From: Stutzerimonas stutzeri
GTDB lineage: Bacteria; Pseudomonadota; Gammaproteobacteria; Pseudomonadales; Pseudomonadaceae
Reading direction: 5' to 3'
Assembly: GCF_024448695.1 (NCBI RefSeq)
Contig: NZ_JAMOHY010000004.1
Location: 186,001-250,000, forward strand
Length of the DNA stretch: 64,000 nucleotides
This document shows, one piece after another, positions 28,124-46,606 of the stretch. The notes beneath the pieces are model-generated. The model did not search any database. It saw nothing but the letters and a program-made list of their open reading frames with translations, and was not told the origin of the DNA. Numbering within the stretch: position 1 is the first letter of the stretch; the number at the start of each line of letters is the position of its first letter. A program made the position numbers and the translations under genes.

Positions 28124-29023
28124 TCAAACCCTCTGCGCCACGCCCAGCTCCCCACGCAACCACTCGGCCAGCCGCTCCGCACGCCGGTCGACACGGCGTG
28201 CGGGCACCCACAAGGCCAGCCGTGCCGAGGTTTCAACGAACCCCCAGGGCGCCAGCAGGCGGCCCGCGGCCAGATCGTCGGCGACCAGTTGCTGCGGGGC
28301 GATGGCCACGCCCAGCCCGGCCAGTGCCGCTTCCAGCAGAAAATACAGGTGCTCGAAACTCTGCCCCAGGCGCAGCTCGGATGGCTCCAGGCCCTTGCCG
28401 CGCGCCCAGCTCGGCCAGGCCTGCGGGCGTGAGGCAGTGTGCAGCAGCGGCTCGCCCAGCAGCACCGTCGGCGCTGAACCGCGCCACGCCGTGCAGCGCG
28501 GGTGATACGGGCTCAATACCGGGCCGATGCTTTCCACAGCCAACTCGAACACACGCATGTCCGCCGGCCACGGCGGCTCGGCGTACCACAGCGTCGCGTC
28601 GAGCCCGGCGCGGCGCGGGTCCAGGTCGCCCTCGCTGGCCGACAGTTGCAAGCGCAGGTCGGGCAGCTCGCGGTTGAGCCGGTCCAGCCGCGGAATGAAC
28701 CAGCGCGCCAGCAGGCTGCCGGGACAGCCGAGCACGAAGGGTGCCTCGGCGGTCTGTCGCTGCAGCTCGGCGCAGGTGCTGCGCAGCCGCTCGAAGGTAT
28801 CGCTGGCGACATCGCGCAGCCGCACGCCGGCATCGGTGAGTTTTACACCACGCCCGTCCTTTTCCAGCAGCGCAATGCCGAGTGCGTCTTCCAGGCTCTT
28901 CAACTGTCGGCTGATGGCCCCGTGGGTGACATGAAGCTCGACGGCGGCTTGCTTCAGGCTGCCCAGACGCGCCACGGCCTCGAAGGCACGCAAGGCATTG
29001 AGCGGCGGCAGGCTGGTATTCAT
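28124..29023 (-). CDS. trpI: LysR-type activator of trpBA
   Basis: 299-residue LysR regulator. Seen: helix-turn-helix [42 protein letters not shown] and effector domain; the sequence style is the GcvA/TrpI subgroup. Divergent from trpBA, which in Pseudomonas is activated by TrpI in response to indole-3-glycerol phosphate. I use the ATG at 29023 because it gives the standard LysR N-terminus; the frame continues upstream without homology. Confidence 0.9.
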   Translation of the reverse strand: MNTSLPPLNALRAFEAVARLGSLKQAAVELHVTHGAISRQLKSLEDALGIALLEKDGRGVKLTDAGVRLRDVASDTFERLRSTCAELQRQTAEAPFVLGCPGSLLARWFIPRLDRLNRELPDLRLQLSASEGDLDPRRAGLDATLWYAEPPWPADMRVFELAVESIGPVLSPYHPRCTAWRGSAPTVLLGEPLLHTASRPQAWPSWARGKGLEPSELRLGQSFEHLYFLLEAALAGLGVAIAPQQLVADDLAAGRLLAPWGFVETSARLALWVPARRVDRRAERLAEWLRGELGVAQRV

Positions 29024-29102
29024 AGTTGATTTTTCCTCACTAGTTTCGGCGATCTTATCGCTTTTTTTCCGCGTTGCATCCGGGTAGGGTGCATGCAATC
29101 GC

Positions 29103-31214
<2,112 letters not shown>

Positions 31215-31285
31215 CCTTTTGGCGGCGCTACAGCCGGCGTCGCGGATATAGTGACGCGTTCAGAAACGACGACGAGGGATGCGCC

Positions 31286-31672
31286 ATGTACAAGCTGTTC
31301 AATCACGGCCACCAGGGATTGGCCCTGCTGTCCTTGCTGCTGACTATCGGCTGGGCTGTGGTGGTGCTGTTTACGCCACGGATTACCGCCGCGCTGGGGC
31401 GGACGCAACGGTTGTTCTATATCGGGTCGATGGCGGCGACGGGCCTGGCCGGCGTCACCGGACTGGTGCTGGTCGCGCTGGCGATGGGCTCATGGCTGGC
31501 GCTGCTGTTTCCCTGGCTGGGCCTCGTGGCTGTGGCCGGCCATGGCTTCGCCGGCGTGCGCAGCCGCAAGGCGCTGCTTGCCGGCAACAAGACAGTAGCG
31601 GTAGTGGCGGTGGTGGTGCAGATCCTGCTTCTGGTCGCCGCCTATGGCCTGATGACGGTCAAGCCGTTCTAG
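31286..31672 (+). CDS. Small four-helix membrane protein, unknown function
   Basis: 128-residue hydrophobic protein with four predicted membrane segments (about 12-31, 44-66, 70-88 and 103-124) and few charged residues. Start ATG 31286 with GAGGGATG upstream. I do not recognise a characterised family. It stands alone after trpA and before a hairpin at 31697-31725. Confidence 0.7.
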   Translation: MYKLFNHGHQGLALLSLLLTIGWAVVVLFTPRITAALGRTQRLFYIGSMAATGLAGVTGLVLVALAMGSWLALLFPWLGLVAVAGHGFAGVRSRKALLAGNKTVAVVAVVVQILLLVAAYGLMTVKPF

Positions 31673-31696
31673 ACGTTCTAGACCGCAAGCGCTGCC

Positions 31697-31725
31697 GGCT
31701 TCCGATGGCCACCACATCGGAAGCC
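31697..31725. terminator. Hairpin, possible terminator
   Basis: Perfect 11-bp inverted repeat GGCTTCCGATG / CATCGGAAGCC with a 7-base loop, 25 bp after the small membrane protein gene. No T-run follows, so intrinsic termination is uncertain. Confidence 0.45.
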
Positions 31726-31833
31726 TTGCACCTGACTCTTAGATCATAAAGTCATAAATTAATCGTTATATATTCTTTTTCATATAGACCATTTCTGCAC
31801 ATAGTGAGCGCCACCCTCTCCAGGAGCATCACC

Positions 31834-32472
<639 letters not shown>

Positions 32473-32689
32473 TTGCACAGAAGAATAGCGACCATGTGGG
32501 TCGTTTCTCTCGCGGGGATTCGACCGCCTGCTGCAACGCCCGTAGCCTGCGAGCTGGAGCTGGGTGTGGGCAGCGAGGTGAGCGCCCTCGTGAAATCCAC
32601 GAGGTGTCCATCACCAAGCGCTGACGGGATGGCGCAGCAGCGGCAACCGATTGGGAATCCGCTGCCGCTCGGTTGCCGCTGGGGCGGGT

Positions 32690-34537
<1,848 letters not shown>

Positions 34538-34539
34538 GT

Positions 34540-35322
34540 TCAGTTCTCCAGATCGTGTTCGATGGCCGCGCAGATCAACCTGACGCCGCGGTCCTGAATG
34601 CTGTTACGCGCCTCGCTGCCGAGGCGTTCATCGGTAATCAATGTATGGATACCGCTCCAGGGCAGCTCCAGATTGGGAATGCGCCGACCGATCTTTTCCG
34701 ATTCAACCATGACGATCACTTCCCGTGCGACTTCGGCCATCACCCGCGAAAGGCCCAGCAGCTCGTTGAACGTGGTGGTGCCGCGCTGCAGGTCGATGCC
34801 GTCGGCACCGATGAACAGCTGATCGAAATCATAGGAGCGCAGAACCTGCTCGGCCACCTGACCCTGAAAGGATTCCGAATGGGGGTCCCAGGTGCCTCCA
34901 GTCATCAGCAGCACAGGCTCATGTTCCAGCTCGCGCAGGGCGTTGACCACGCCGAGCGAATTGGTCATCACCACCAGGCCGTGCTTGTAGCCCAGCTGCG
35001 GGATCATCGCCGCGGTGGTGGTGCCGCTGTCGATGATGATGCGCGCATGCTCACGGATGCAGCCAACCGCCGCGCGGGCGATGGCCTGCTTGGCGGGAGA
35101 AACAGGCTGGATGGTGTCACCGATGAGCTCTTGAGGCAGCGGCACCGCACCGCCGTACCGGCGCAGCAGCAAGCCGTTCTTTTCCAGTGCCGCGAGGTCC
35201 TTGCGGATGGTCACTTCAGAAGTTTCGAAGTGCCGTGACAACGCATCGACACTGACCTCGCCCTGCTCATTGAGCAGAGCGAGGATAGCGTGACGACGTT
35301 GTGGGGTGTTGCGCTTGGACAT
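34540..35322 (-). CDS. glmR: DeoR-family regulator upstream of glmS
   Basis: 260-residue DeoR/GlpR-type regulator: N-terminal helix-turn-helix [51 protein letters not shown] and a sugar-phosphate-sensing DeoR C-terminal domain ([25 protein letters not shown]). The position between glmU and glmS matches glmR of P. aeruginosa. It probably controls amino-sugar genes. The ATG at 35322 gives the standard N-terminus; the frame is open further upstream. Confidence 0.88.
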   Translation of the reverse strand: MSKRNTPQRRHAILALLNEQGEVSVDALSRHFETSEVTIRKDLAALEKNGLLLRRYGGAVPLPQELIGDTIQPVSPAKQAIARAAVGCIREHARIIIDSGTTTAAMIPQLGYKHGLVVMTNSLGVVNALRELEHEPVLLMTGGTWDPHSESFQGQVAEQVLRSYDFDQLFIGADGIDLQRGTTTFNELLGLSRVMAEVAREVIVMVESEKIGRRIPNLELPWSGIHTLITDERLGSEARNSIQDRGVRLICAAIEHDLEN

Positions 35323-35391
35323 GCGCGAGGTTTCGATTCGAAAGTTAAGGGTGCGAATCAAAACCTAATGGAACGCTCTCGTCAAGCATAC

Positions 35392-35478
35392 GTAGGGTGG
35401 ATCACGCTTTATCGATCCACGGGGGTGGCCATCCACCGAGAGAGTTGTGGTGGATATAGAAAACGATATCCACCCTAC
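35392..35478. repeat. GTAGGGTGGA repeat element 3 (glmU-glmR gap)
   Basis: 87-bp element bounded by GTAGGGTGGAT and ATCCACCCTAC with inner arms GGTGGAT / ATCCACC, related to the two elements between sbp and cysT. It lies in the glmU-to-glmR gap, upstream of the DeoR gene start. Confidence 0.8.
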
Positions 35479-35530
35479 AGATCCGGCATATGGCGTGGTT
35501 CGCGTTTCACTGAACCCCCGAGCAGAGATG

Positions 35531-35561
35531 TAGTGGACGTGAAAGGCGACGTCCACCCTAC
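35531..35561. repeat. Short GTAGGGTGGA-type hairpin overlapping glmU stop
   Basis: TAGTGGACGT...ACGTCCACCCTA inverted repeat, a single hairpin of the same repeat family. Its right end supplies the glmU stop codon (TAG, read on the minus strand at 35558-35560). Confidence 0.7.
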
Positions 35562-36922
35562 GGCTTGTTCTTCACCGGACGCTGCCAGCCTTCGATATTG
35601 CGCTGGCGTCCCCGGCCAAGGGCCAGGGTTTGCCCCGGCACATCCTCGGTGATCACCGAACCGGCACCGGTGGTCGCGCCATCGCCCAACAACAGAGGTG
35701 CCACCAGCGAACTGTTCGAACCGATGAATACGTCTTCGCCCATGACCGTCCGAAACTTGTTGGCGCCATCGTAGTTGCAGGTGATGGTCCCGGCGCCGAT
35801 GTTGGTCCGCGCACCGATTTCAGCATCACCCAGGTAGCTCAGATGGCCGGCCTTGGCACCCTCGGCCAGGGTCGTATTCTTCAGCTCGACGAAGTTACCC
35901 ACATGGGCCTTGGCGCCCAGCACACTGCCCGGACGCAGACGGGCGAATGGACCGCAATCGGCACCTTCACCCACTTCGGCGCTTTCCAGATGGGAATTGG
36001 CCTTGATGATCGAGCCCTTGCGCAGGATGCTGTCCTTGATCACGCAATTTGGCCCGATCTGAACGTCATCCTCGATGACTACCTTGCCCTCGAGAATCAC
36101 GTTCACATCAATCAGCACGTCGCGGCCCACCGAGACCTCACCACGCAGGTCGAAGCGCTGCGGGTCACGCAAGGTGACACCCTGGGCCATCAGCCGGCGA
36201 GCGGCCCGCTTCTGGTAATGACGCTCCAGTTCGGCAAGCTGAATGCGGTCATTGGCGCCCTGCACTTCCATGGCATCCAGCGATTGTTCGGTGGCGACGC
36301 GCAGTCCGTCAGCCACCGCCATCGCAATCACATCCGTCAGGTAGTACTCGCCCTGTGCGTTGCTGTTGGACAGGCGTCCCAGCCATTCGCCGATGCGATG
36401 ACCCGGTACCGCCAGAATGCCGGTATTGCCTTCGCGGATTGCACGCTGTTCGTCGCTGGCATCCTTGTGCTCGACAATGGCTTGTACTTCGCCGCGCTCG
36501 TCACGGACGATGCGACCATATCCGCTGGGATCATCAAGCATCACGGTAAGCAGCGCCAGTTGCTCGGGGCCAACCTTGTGCAACAGTCGCTGCAAGGTCT
36601 CGGCTTCGATCAAGGGTACATCCCCGTAGAGAATCAGCACCCGTTCCGCGGAGAAGTTCGGCAGTGCCTGCGCCACCGCATGGCCAGTGCCAAGCTGCTC
36701 GGACTGGACCACCCAGGTGAGATCGTCACTGGTCAGTCGCTCACGCACGCGATCAGCGCCGTGGCCGATGACCACCTGGATGCTCTGGGGCTGCAATGCG
36801 CGCGCCGTATCGATGACGTGCCCGAGCATGGACTTGCCGGCAACCGGATGCAGAACTTTGGGCAGGGCCGACCGCATGCGGGTGCCCTGTCCGGCAGCGA
36901 GAATGACGATATCAAGTGACAT
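35558..36922 (-). CDS. glmU: Bifunctional GlmU (UDP-GlcNAc pyrophosphorylase / GlcN-1-P acetyltransferase)
   Basis: 454-residue enzyme for the last two steps to UDP-N-acetylglucosamine. Seen: N-terminal uridylyltransferase motif [23 protein letters not shown] (residues ~7-29), GDVPLI, and a C-terminal left-handed beta-helix acetyltransferase domain ([50 protein letters not shown]). The start ATG 36922 is set by homology; the frame continues upstream. Its stop lies inside a repeat end. Confidence 0.97.
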   Translation of the reverse strand: MSLDIVILAAGQGTRMRSALPKVLHPVAGKSMLGHVIDTARALQPQSIQVVIGHGADRVRERLTSDDLTWVVQSEQLGTGHAVAQALPNFSAERVLILYGDVPLIEAETLQRLLHKVGPEQLALLTVMLDDPSGYGRIVRDERGEVQAIVEHKDASDEQRAIREGNTGILAVPGHRIGEWLGRLSNSNAQGEYYLTDVIAMAVADGLRVATEQSLDAMEVQGANDRIQLAELERHYQKRAARRLMAQGVTLRDPQRFDLRGEVSVGRDVLIDVNVILEGKVVIEDDVQIGPNCVIKDSILRKGSIIKANSHLESAEVGEGADCGPFARLRPGSVLGAKAHVGNFVELKNTTLAEGAKAGHLSYLGDAEIGARTNIGAGTITCNYDGANKFRTVMGEDVFIGSNSSLVAPLLLGDGATTGAGSVITEDVPGQTLALGRGRQRNIEGWQRPVKNKP

Positions 36923-36990
36923 GGATGCTGATCCTGAACGGTGTGCGGCGTTGATACGAATGCCCCGGCGCCGACAAATGACAGACAAGA

Positions 36991-37016
36991 AAAAGGGTAG
37001 CCAAGGCTACCCTTTT
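36991..37016. terminator. Intrinsic terminator of the atp operon
   Basis: Inverted repeat AAAAGGGTAGCC / GGCTACCCTTTT with a 2-base loop, 28 bp after atpC. Read on the minus strand it ends in TTTTTC, a good U-tract, so it terminates the ATP synthase transcript ahead of glmU. Confidence 0.88.
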
Positions 37017-37044
37017 ACTCGTGCGCGATGAAGTTGCGAGTCGA

Positions 37045-37473
37045 TCAATGACGACCGTACTTCTTGCGCAGCTGCTCGATGGTACGCAGCTGGGCTGCGG
37101 CCTCGGCCAGACGAGCGGCGGCGGATCCGTAGTCGAAATCCACACCCTTCTCGTGCAGCGCCTTTTCCGCAGCCTTGACGGCAGCCTGAGCGGCAGCCTC
37201 GTCGATGTCCTTGGCGCGAGTAGCGGTATCGGCCAGAACCTTCACCATGTTCGGCTGCACTTCGATGAAGCCGCCGGAAATGTAGAAGATTTCTTCCTCA
37301 CCACCCTGCTTGATCACCCGCACCGGACCGGGCTTGAGATCGCTCAGCAGCGGCGCGTGGCCCGGCAGGATACCGATGTCACCCAGGTTGCCGTGGGCGA
37401 CGACCATTTCCACCAGCCCCGAGAACAGCTCTTCTTCCGCACTGACGATGTCGCAATGGACTGTCATAGCCAT
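37045..37473 (-). CDS. atpC: ATP synthase epsilon subunit
   Basis: 142-residue F1 epsilon subunit, part of the rotor stalk and an inhibitor of ATP hydrolysis. Seen: N-terminal beta sandwich [44 protein letters not shown] and a C-terminal two-helix region. Start at 37473 or the nearby ATG at 37467. Last gene of the atp operon; a terminator follows. Confidence 0.96.
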   Translation of the reverse strand: MAMTVHCDIVSAEEELFSGLVEMVVAHGNLGDIGILPGHAPLLSDLKPGPVRVIKQGGEEEIFYISGGFIEVQPNMVKVLADTATRAKDIDEAAAQAAVKAAEKALHEKGVDFDYGSAAARLAEAAAQLRTIEQLRKKYGRH

Positions 37474-37553
37474 ACTTATGCCTCGGTAATCTTCCCCTGA
37501 ACCGGACAGTGCCGGTCAGGGACAGGATCGGCGCCCGCAAGCGGGCGCGCCAG

Positions 37554-38960
<1,407 letters not shown>

Positions 38961-39827
38961 TTAAACCGCGGCAGCGCCGCCGACGATTTCCGAAATTTCC
39001 TGAGTGATCGCAGCCTGACGGGCCTTGTTGTAGACCAGTTGCAGGTCACCAATCAGCTCACCGGCGTTGTCGGTTGCACTCTTCATGGCAATCATCCGTG
39101 CGGCCTGTTCGGCTGCACCGTTCTCAACCACCGCCTGATAGGTCTGGGACTCGATGAAACGAACCAGCAGCGCATCCAGCAGTTGCTGGGCGTCCGGCTC
39201 GTAGAGGTAGTCCCACTGACCTTTCTTGACCGGTTCGGCGCCCGCCGCTGCCGCCAGTGGCAGCAATTGGTCGACCGTCGGCTTCTGGGTCATGGTGTTG
39301 ATGAACTTGTTGGATACCAGGTACAAGCGATCCACTCGGCCTTCCTGGAAGGCATCGAGCATGACCTTGACGCTGCCGATCAGATCATTGATCGACGGCG
39401 CTTCACCGATGTTGCCGATGGCTGCAACCACGTTGCCGCCAAAACTGCGGAAGAAGCTCGCACCCTTGTTGCCGATCACGCAGAGGTCAGCCTCGACCTT
39501 CTGATCGTGCCATTCCTTCATGTGCTTGATCAGCGCCTTGAACAGGTTGGTGTTCAGGCCACCGCACAGACCGCGATCGGTCGACACAACGATATAACCG
39601 ACACGCTTGACCGGACGCTCCACCATGAACGGATGACGGTATTCCGGGTTGGCACTGGCCAGATGGCCAATCACCTGCCGGATCCGCTCCGCGTAAGGAC
39701 GGCTGGCAGCCATGCGCTGTTGTGCCTTGCGCATCTTGCTGACCGCCACCTTCTCCATGGCGCTGGTGATCTTCTGCGTGCTTTTGATGCTCGCAATCTT
39801 GCTGCGAATCTCTTTTGCGCCTGCCAT
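38961..39827 (-). CDS. atpG: ATP synthase gamma subunit
   Basis: 288-residue F1 gamma subunit, the central rotating shaft. Seen: N-terminal helix [35 protein letters not shown] and C-terminal helix with family signature [36 protein letters not shown]. Standard position between atpA and atpD. Confidence 0.97.
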   Translation of the reverse strand: MAGAKEIRSKIASIKSTQKITSAMEKVAVSKMRKAQQRMAASRPYAERIRQVIGHLASANPEYRHPFMVERPVKRVGYIVVSTDRGLCGGLNTNLFKALIKHMKEWHDQKVEADLCVIGNKGASFFRSFGGNVVAAIGNIGEAPSINDLIGSVKVMLDAFQEGRVDRLYLVSNKFINTMTQKPTVDQLLPLAAAAGAEPVKKGQWDYLYEPDAQQLLDALLVRFIESQTYQAVVENGAAEQAARMIAMKSATDNAGELIGDLQLVYNKARQAAITQEISEIVGGAAAV

Positions 39828-39877
39828 TTGACACCTATCGGGTTAGCAGGCGGGAACCTTGCGGCTCCCGCTGCGGC

Positions 39878-41422
39878 TTACCAGCTTTGCGTGGCCTTGA
39901 ACTTCTCGATACCGGCTTTCAGGCCAGCGTCGATGTCGTCGTTGAAGTCGCCCTTCACGTTGATCTTCGCCATCAGGTCGGCGAATTCGTGGTTGAAGAA
40001 GGCGATCAGGGCCTGCTCGAAGGCGCCAACCTTGGCCACTTCCACGTCGGTCAGGAAGCCACGCTCGGCGGCATACAGGGACACGGACATGTCGGCGATG
40101 GACATCGGCGCATACTGCTTCTGCTTCATCAGCTCGGTAACGCGCTGACCATGCTCGAGCTGCTTGCGGGTTGCTTCGTCCAGGTCGGAAGCGAACTGCG
40201 CGAACGCAGCCAGTTCACGGTACTGGGCCAGCGCGGTACGGATACCACCGGACAGCTTCTTGATGATCTTGGTCTGAGCAGCACCACCCACACGGGATAC
40301 CGAGATACCGGCGTTGACGGCCGGACGGATACCGGCGTTGAACATGGCCGATTCCAGAAAGATCTGACCGTCAGTGATGGAAATCACGTTGGTCGGAACG
40401 AACGCGGAAACGTCGCCAGCCTGGGTTTCGATGATCGGCAGAGCGGTCAGCGAGCCAGTCTGACCCGTCACGGCACCGTTGGTGAACTTCTCGACGTACT
40501 CTTCGGACACGCGGGAAGCGCGCTCCAGCAGACGGCTGTGGAGATAGAACACGTCGCCTGGGTAGGCTTCACGTCCCGGCGGACGGCGCAGCAGCAGGGA
40601 AATCTGGCGGTAGGCCACAGCCTGCTTGGACAGATCGTCATATACGATCAGCGCGTCTTCACCGCGGTCGCGGAAGTACTCGCCCATGGTGCAACCGGCG
40701 TAGGGAGCCAGGAACTGCAGGGCAGCAGACTCGGAAGCCGAAGCGGCGACGATGATGGTGTTACCCAGTGCGCCGTGCTCTTCCAGCTTGCGTACCACGT
40801 TGGCAATGGTCGACTGCTTCTGACCGATGGCGACGTAGACGCATTTGATGCCGCTGTTGCGCTGGTTGATGATGGCATCGATCGCCATGGCGGTCTTGCC
40901 GATCTGGCGGTCACCAATGATCAGCTCGCGCTGGCCACGGCCAACCGGGATCATGGCGTCGACCGACTTGTAGCCAGTCTGTACCGGCTGATCAACCGAC
41001 TTACGCCAGATCACGCCCGGTGCCACTTTCTCGACAGCGTCGGTCAGCTTGGCGTTGATCGGACCTTTGCCGTCGATCGGGTTGCCCAGGGCATCGACCA
41101 CGCGACCCAGCAGTTCCGGACCTACCGGAACTTCCAGGATGCGACCGGTGCACTTGGCGCTCATGCCTTCGGTCAGGCCCAGGTAGTTACCCAGAACCAC
41201 GGCACCTACGGAGTCCTGCTCCAGGTTAAGTGCCATACCAAAGATGCCGCCAGGGAACTCGATCATCTCGCCGTACATCACGTCGGCCAGACCGTAGATA
41301 CGTACGATGCCGTCAGACACGCTGACGACGGTGCCCTCATTACGGGCTTGAGCAGCGACATCGGATTTCTCGATGCGCTGCTTGATGATTTCACTAATCT
41401 CGGAAGGATTCAGTTGCTGCAT
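39878..41422 (-). CDS. atpA: ATP synthase alpha subunit
   Basis: 514-residue F1 alpha subunit with non-catalytic nucleotide site: [15 protein letters not shown] (residues ~169-183), and the conserved [18 protein letters not shown]-terminus [19 protein letters not shown]. Standard length and position. Confidence 0.97.
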   Translation of the reverse strand: MQQLNPSEISEIIKQRIEKSDVAAQARNEGTVVSVSDGIVRIYGLADVMYGEMIEFPGGIFGMALNLEQDSVGAVVLGNYLGLTEGMSAKCTGRILEVPVGPELLGRVVDALGNPIDGKGPINAKLTDAVEKVAPGVIWRKSVDQPVQTGYKSVDAMIPVGRGQRELIIGDRQIGKTAMAIDAIINQRNSGIKCVYVAIGQKQSTIANVVRKLEEHGALGNTIIVAASASESAALQFLAPYAGCTMGEYFRDRGEDALIVYDDLSKQAVAYRQISLLLRRPPGREAYPGDVFYLHSRLLERASRVSEEYVEKFTNGAVTGQTGSLTALPIIETQAGDVSAFVPTNVISITDGQIFLESAMFNAGIRPAVNAGISVSRVGGAAQTKIIKKLSGGIRTALAQYRELAAFAQFASDLDEATRKQLEHGQRVTELMKQKQYAPMSIADMSVSLYAAERGFLTDVEVAKVGAFEQALIAFFNHEFADLMAKINVKGDFNDDIDAGLKAGIEKFKATQSW

Positions 41423-41437
41423 GCCACGACCCTCAAA

Positions 41438-41974
41438 TCAGGATTTCAACGATTCGGCCAACTGGCTCAGTTTGCCGCGGACCGAACCGTCGACAACCAC
41501 ATCACCGGCGCGAATAACCACGCCGCCGATCAGCGCAGGATTTACAGCCTGCTGGAGGTTGACGGTGCGATCTAGCCGCTTCGACAGGGCGGCAGCCAAA
41601 GTTTGCAGTTGCGCGTTGCTGAGCTCGAAGGCAGTTTCGATTTCCGCCTCAAGCGTTTTTTCGGCTTGCGCCTTGATGTCCTCGTACAGCTCACTCACCG
41701 TCGGCAGAACCGACAGGCGATCATTCTCGCCAAGGCTGCGAACGAAATTGCGGAAGGCTTCGTCCGTATCATCACCAAGCAGGCGAACCAGCTCCTTGAC
41801 CTTGCTTTCGCTGGTCAGGCGCGGATCGCTCAACAGGGCCGAGACTTCCGGGACTTCAACGGCGATGGAGGCCAGGCTCAGCATCTTCGACCAGGACTCG
41901 GATTGTCCGGCCGCACTGGCAAACTCGAAAGCGGCTTTCGCGTAAGGCCGAGCAAGCGTCTGGGTATTGATCAT
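41438..41974 (-). CDS. atpH: ATP synthase delta subunit
   Basis: 178-residue F1 delta subunit linking F1 to the b-subunit stalk. Seen: LARPYAKAAFEFA at the N-terminus and a C-terminal VNPALIGGVVIRAGDVVVDGSVRGKLSQL signature. Start 12 bp after the atpF stop. Confidence 0.96.
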   Translation of the reverse strand: MINTQTLARPYAKAAFEFASAAGQSESWSKMLSLASIAVEVPEVSALLSDPRLTSESKVKELVRLLGDDTDEAFRNFVRSLGENDRLSVLPTVSELYEDIKAQAEKTLEAEIETAFELSNAQLQTLAAALSKRLDRTVNLQQAVNPALIGGVVIRAGDVVVDGSVRGKLSQLAESLKS

Positions 41975-41986
41975 CGCTTGCCTCGC

Positions 41987-42457
41987 TTAAAGTTGGGAGG
42001 CCAGTTTTTCGACCAGTTCGTTGTGTACCTTGGCGTCCACCTGGGACTCCAGGATCTTCTCTGCACCGGCGACGGCCAGAGCCGCTACCTGACTGCGCAG
42101 TTGATCCCTGGCACGATTCACTTCCTGTTCGATCTCGGCGCGGGCACCGGCGACAAGTCGCTCGCCTTCGTTACGTGCCTGCTGCTTGGCTTCCTCGACA
42201 ATCGCGTTGGCTTGCTTGTTGGCCTGCTCGATGATCTGGGCAGCCTGTTCCTTGGTCTCACGCAGGGTGTTGGTCACCTTGTCCTGAGCCAGTTTCAGGT
42301 CTTGCTGCGCACGGCCTGCCGCATCCAGCCCTTCGGCAATCTTCTTCTGGCGAGCGCTCATGGCAGCCGTAATCGGCGGCCAGACGAGCTTCATGCAGAA
42401 CCAGACGAAGATAGCGAAGGCGAGCGTTTGACCGAACAGCGTCAAGTTAATGTTCAC
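41987..42457 (-). CDS. atpF: ATP synthase subunit b
   Basis: 156-residue Fo b subunit (peripheral stalk): N-terminal membrane helix [26 protein letters not shown] followed by a long charged, coiled-coil helix. The length equals the E. coli protein. Confidence 0.96.
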   Translation of the reverse strand: MNINLTLFGQTLAFAIFVWFCMKLVWPPITAAMSARQKKIAEGLDAAGRAQQDLKLAQDKVTNTLRETKEQAAQIIEQANKQANAIVEEAKQQARNEGERLVAGARAEIEQEVNRARDQLRSQVAALAVAGAEKILESQVDAKVHNELVEKLASQL

Positions 42458-42550
42458 AGCGATTTACCTCGTGCTATCTCGTTCAACGCGGGAGTCATTC
42501 CACGGCGACGGGGTCCGCCCGGCGAACCCCATCTCAAACCGGATAAATGC

Positions 42551-42793
<243 letters not shown>

Positions 42794-42849
42794 CTAGAGG
42801 GTTAAGGTTTTTCGTGGGTAAAGCAAAATCGTTTCGAGCGGTTCAGCCG

Positions 42850-44132
<1,283 letters not shown>

Positions 44133-44266
44133 CCGTACATCCGTCGCCAGATAGCGTTGTCACCAACCATGACCGCAGTCAAAAAAGCGCGGCGAGTATA
44201 GGAGCAGGCCACGTCGCGTTCAACCTTCAGGTAGCCTTTTTCGGCGTCCACTACATCTATTTTGTT

Positions 44267-45139
44267 TCAGCGAATGTGCGCCAGCACACCTTGCAGCTCA
44301 TCCAGCGAATTGTAGCGAATAACCAGCTGTCCCTTGCCCTTTTCGCCGTGCCTGATTTGCACCGGGGAGCCCAGCCGCTCGGCCAGTCGCTGTTCCAGAC
44401 GCTGTATGTCCGGATCGCTTTTCGGCTCGCTTTTCGGCGCTTGCTGGGTATTCAACCACTGCCGCACAAGGGCCTCGGTCTGGCGCACGGTCATTCCTCG
44501 TGCGACAACATGCCGCGCACCTTCTATCTGCCGTTCAGCCGGCAGGCCGAGCAGTGCACGGGCATGTCCCATTTCCAGGTCACCGTGGGAAAGCAGCGTC
44601 TTGATTTCCTCCGGCAGGGCAATCAGTCGCAGCAGATTACTGATGGTCACCCGCGACTTGCCCACCGCATCGGCGACCTGCTGCTGAGTCAGCTGAAATT
44701 CCTGCTGCAAGCGCTGCAGTGCCACCGCCTCTTCGATGGGGTTGAGGTCTTCACGCTGGATATTCTCGATCAGCGCCATGGCAATGGCCGCCTCGTCGGA
44801 GACATCCCGTACCAGCGCCGGAATGGTCTCAAGCCCGGCTTGCTGACTGGCACGCCAGCGGCGTTCGCCGGCAATGATTTCGTAGCGACCCGCACCTATG
44901 GCCCGCACCACGATGGGCTGCATGACGCCCTGAGCCTTGATCGACTGCGCCAGTTCCTCAAGGGTGACCGGATCGATATCCCGCCGTGGCTGGTACTTGC
45001 CGCGCTGGACCAGATCGAGCGGCAGCTGCTGCAGCTCATGGGTATCAAGCTGAGCGCTCTGCTCCTGCATGGCGCTGACATTGGCGCCGCCGAGCAGGGC
45101 ATCAAGGCCGCGTCCCAGGCCTCTTTTCTTGGTCGCCAT
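44267..45139 (-). CDS. parB: Chromosome partition protein ParB
   Basis: 290-residue CTP-dependent DNA clamp that binds parS and spreads to organise the origin. Seen: N-terminal KKRGLGRGLDALLGG, the CTP/nuclease-like box IAGERRWRASQQAGL, helix-turn-helix LTQQQVADAVGKSRVTISNLLRL, and a C-terminal dimerisation domain. Candidate parS sites are at 10491, 56441 and 57070. Forms an operon with parA (11 bp apart). Confidence 0.96.
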   Translation of the reverse strand: MATKKRGLGRGLDALLGGANVSAMQEQSAQLDTHELQQLPLDLVQRGKYQPRRDIDPVTLEELAQSIKAQGVMQPIVVRAIGAGRYEIIAGERRWRASQQAGLETIPALVRDVSDEAAIAMALIENIQREDLNPIEEAVALQRLQQEFQLTQQQVADAVGKSRVTISNLLRLIALPEEIKTLLSHGDLEMGHARALLGLPAERQIEGARHVVARGMTVRQTEALVRQWLNTQQAPKSEPKSDPDIQRLEQRLAERLGSPVQIRHGEKGKGQLVIRYNSLDELQGVLAHIR

Positions 45140-45150
45140 CGAAAAATTCC

Positions 45151-45939
45151 TTATGCAGTTGCGCTGCGGGCGGCACGCCGCTGGCGGCGGGATAACTCAC
45201 CAGCCAACGCCAGGTAGGCCAGTGCACCCTTGGATTGCTTGTCGTAGACCAGCGCCGGCATGCCGTGGCTGGGCGCCTCGGCGAGCCTTACGTTGCGTGG
45301 AATGACGGTGTCGTAGAGTTTGTCGCCGAAGTGAGCCTTGAGCTGCTCGGTAACATCGTTGGTCAGACTGCTGCGTGGATCGTACATGGTGCGCAGCAGG
45401 CCTTCGATTCTGAGCGTGGGATTCAGCGCCTGGCCGATACGCTGGATCGAGTTGACCAGATCGCTCAGACCTTCGAGCGCGTAGTACTCGCACTGCATGG
45501 GGATGATCACCCCGTCGGCGGCAGTCAGCGCATTGATGGTCAGCATCGAGAGCGACGGCGGGCAGTCGATGAGAATGTAATCGTAATTTTCGCGCACCGG
45601 TGCCAGCGCCTCGCGCAGGCGATGTTCCTTGGCCGGCAGGTTGAGCAAAGCAACCTCGGCGGCAGTCAGGTCACGATTGGCTGGCAGCAGCTGATAGCCG
45701 CCATGTTCGGAGAACTGCATGGCGTCGACCAGGTTGCAGTCGCCAATCAGAACATCGTAGATCGAATATTCCAGATTCAACTTATCCACACCGCTGCCGG
45801 TAGTCGCGTTGCCTTGTGGATCGAGGTCGATCAGCAACACGCGACGACGTGTCGCCACCAACGAGGCGGCGAGATTGATGCAGGTGGTGGTCTTGGCGAC
45901 ACCGCCCTTCTGATTGGCGATGGCGAATACTTTGGCCAT
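45151..45939 (-). CDS. parA: Chromosome partition ATPase ParA
   Basis: 262-residue Walker-type ATPase (Soj type) that moves ParB-parS complexes over the nucleoid. Seen: deviant Walker A KGGVAKTTTCINLAASL at residues ~11-27, Asp in DYILIDCPPSLS and a C-terminal MPALVYDKQSKGALAYLALAGEL. Upstream of parB, downstream of rsmG. Confidence 0.96.
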   Translation of the reverse strand: MAKVFAIANQKGGVAKTTTCINLAASLVATRRRVLLIDLDPQGNATTGSGVDKLNLEYSIYDVLIGDCNLVDAMQFSEHGGYQLLPANRDLTAAEVALLNLPAKEHRLREALAPVRENYDYILIDCPPSLSMLTINALTAADGVIIPMQCEYYALEGLSDLVNSIQRIGQALNPTLRIEGLLRTMYDPRSSLTNDVTEQLKAHFGDKLYDTVIPRNVRLAEAPSHGMPALVYDKQSKGALAYLALAGELSRRQRRAARSATA

Positions 45940-45958
45940 GATCAGTATCTGTCCGGGG

Positions 45959-46606
45959 TCATGAAGTGCGGCGCAGTATCAGCAGATGGCGCTGGCCTTG
46001 GCAACCGGGAACCTTGAGCACCAGACAGCGCTCCAGTTGGAAATCCGCAGGCAGGGCCTGTAGTTCGTCATCAGGGTGTACGCCCTTCATGGCCAGCCAG
46101 CGAGTCGTGTCATCACTCAGGTGACGCGTCCAGTTGGCAAAATCTTCCAGAGCGCTGAAAGCGCGTGAGGTGATGTCGGTAAAGGGCTCTTGGGGTTTGA
46201 ATGCCTCAACCCGACTGTGGATAACTTCAACGTTGGCCAGTTTCAGTTCCAGCTTGACCTGGGTGAGGAAGCGGGTTTTTTTGCCGTTTGAATCGAGCAG
46301 CGTGAAGTTGCGCTTGGGAAACAGGATTGCCAGCGGGATACCCGGCATGCCGCCGCCGCTGCCCACATCAAGCCAGCGATCACCACCGGTTTCTACCTGC
46401 GGCACCACACTGAGGCTGTCGAGCAGATGGCGAGAAACCATCTCCGCCGGATCACGCACGGCAGTCAGGTTGTAAGCCTTGTTCCACTTGTTCAGCAGGG
46501 CCAGATAGCCAAGCAGCAGCCGTTGCTGCTCCTCGCTCAACTCAATACCCAACTGGAGCGCACCTTCGCGCAATTCTGCTGCATGACTTGCCGTCTCGAG
46601 ACTCAT
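45959..46606 (-). CDS. rsmG: 16S rRNA m7G527 methyltransferase
   Basis: 215-residue SAM methyltransferase (GidB). Seen: motif [18 protein letters not shown] near residues 71-87, [12 protein letters not shown], and [15 protein letters not shown]. Its start ATG overlaps the last base of the mnmG stop, so the genes are coupled. Confidence 0.96.
   Translation of the reverse strand: MSLETASHAAELREGALQLGIELSEEQQRLLLGYLALLNKWNKAYNLTAVRDPAEMVSRHLLDSLSVVPQVETGGDRWLDVGSGGGMPGIPLAILFPKRNFTLLDSNGKKTRFLTQVKLELKLANVEVIHSRVEAFKPQEPFTDITSRAFSALEDFANWTRHLSDDTTRWLAMKGVHPDDELQALPADFQLERCLVLKVPGCQGQRHLLILRRTS

Noticed and set aside
32639-32680. 12-bp inverted repeat with an 18-base loop between lsfA and glmS as terminator
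   Set aside because: The stem is perfect but the loop is long and there is no T-run on either strand; left uncalled.
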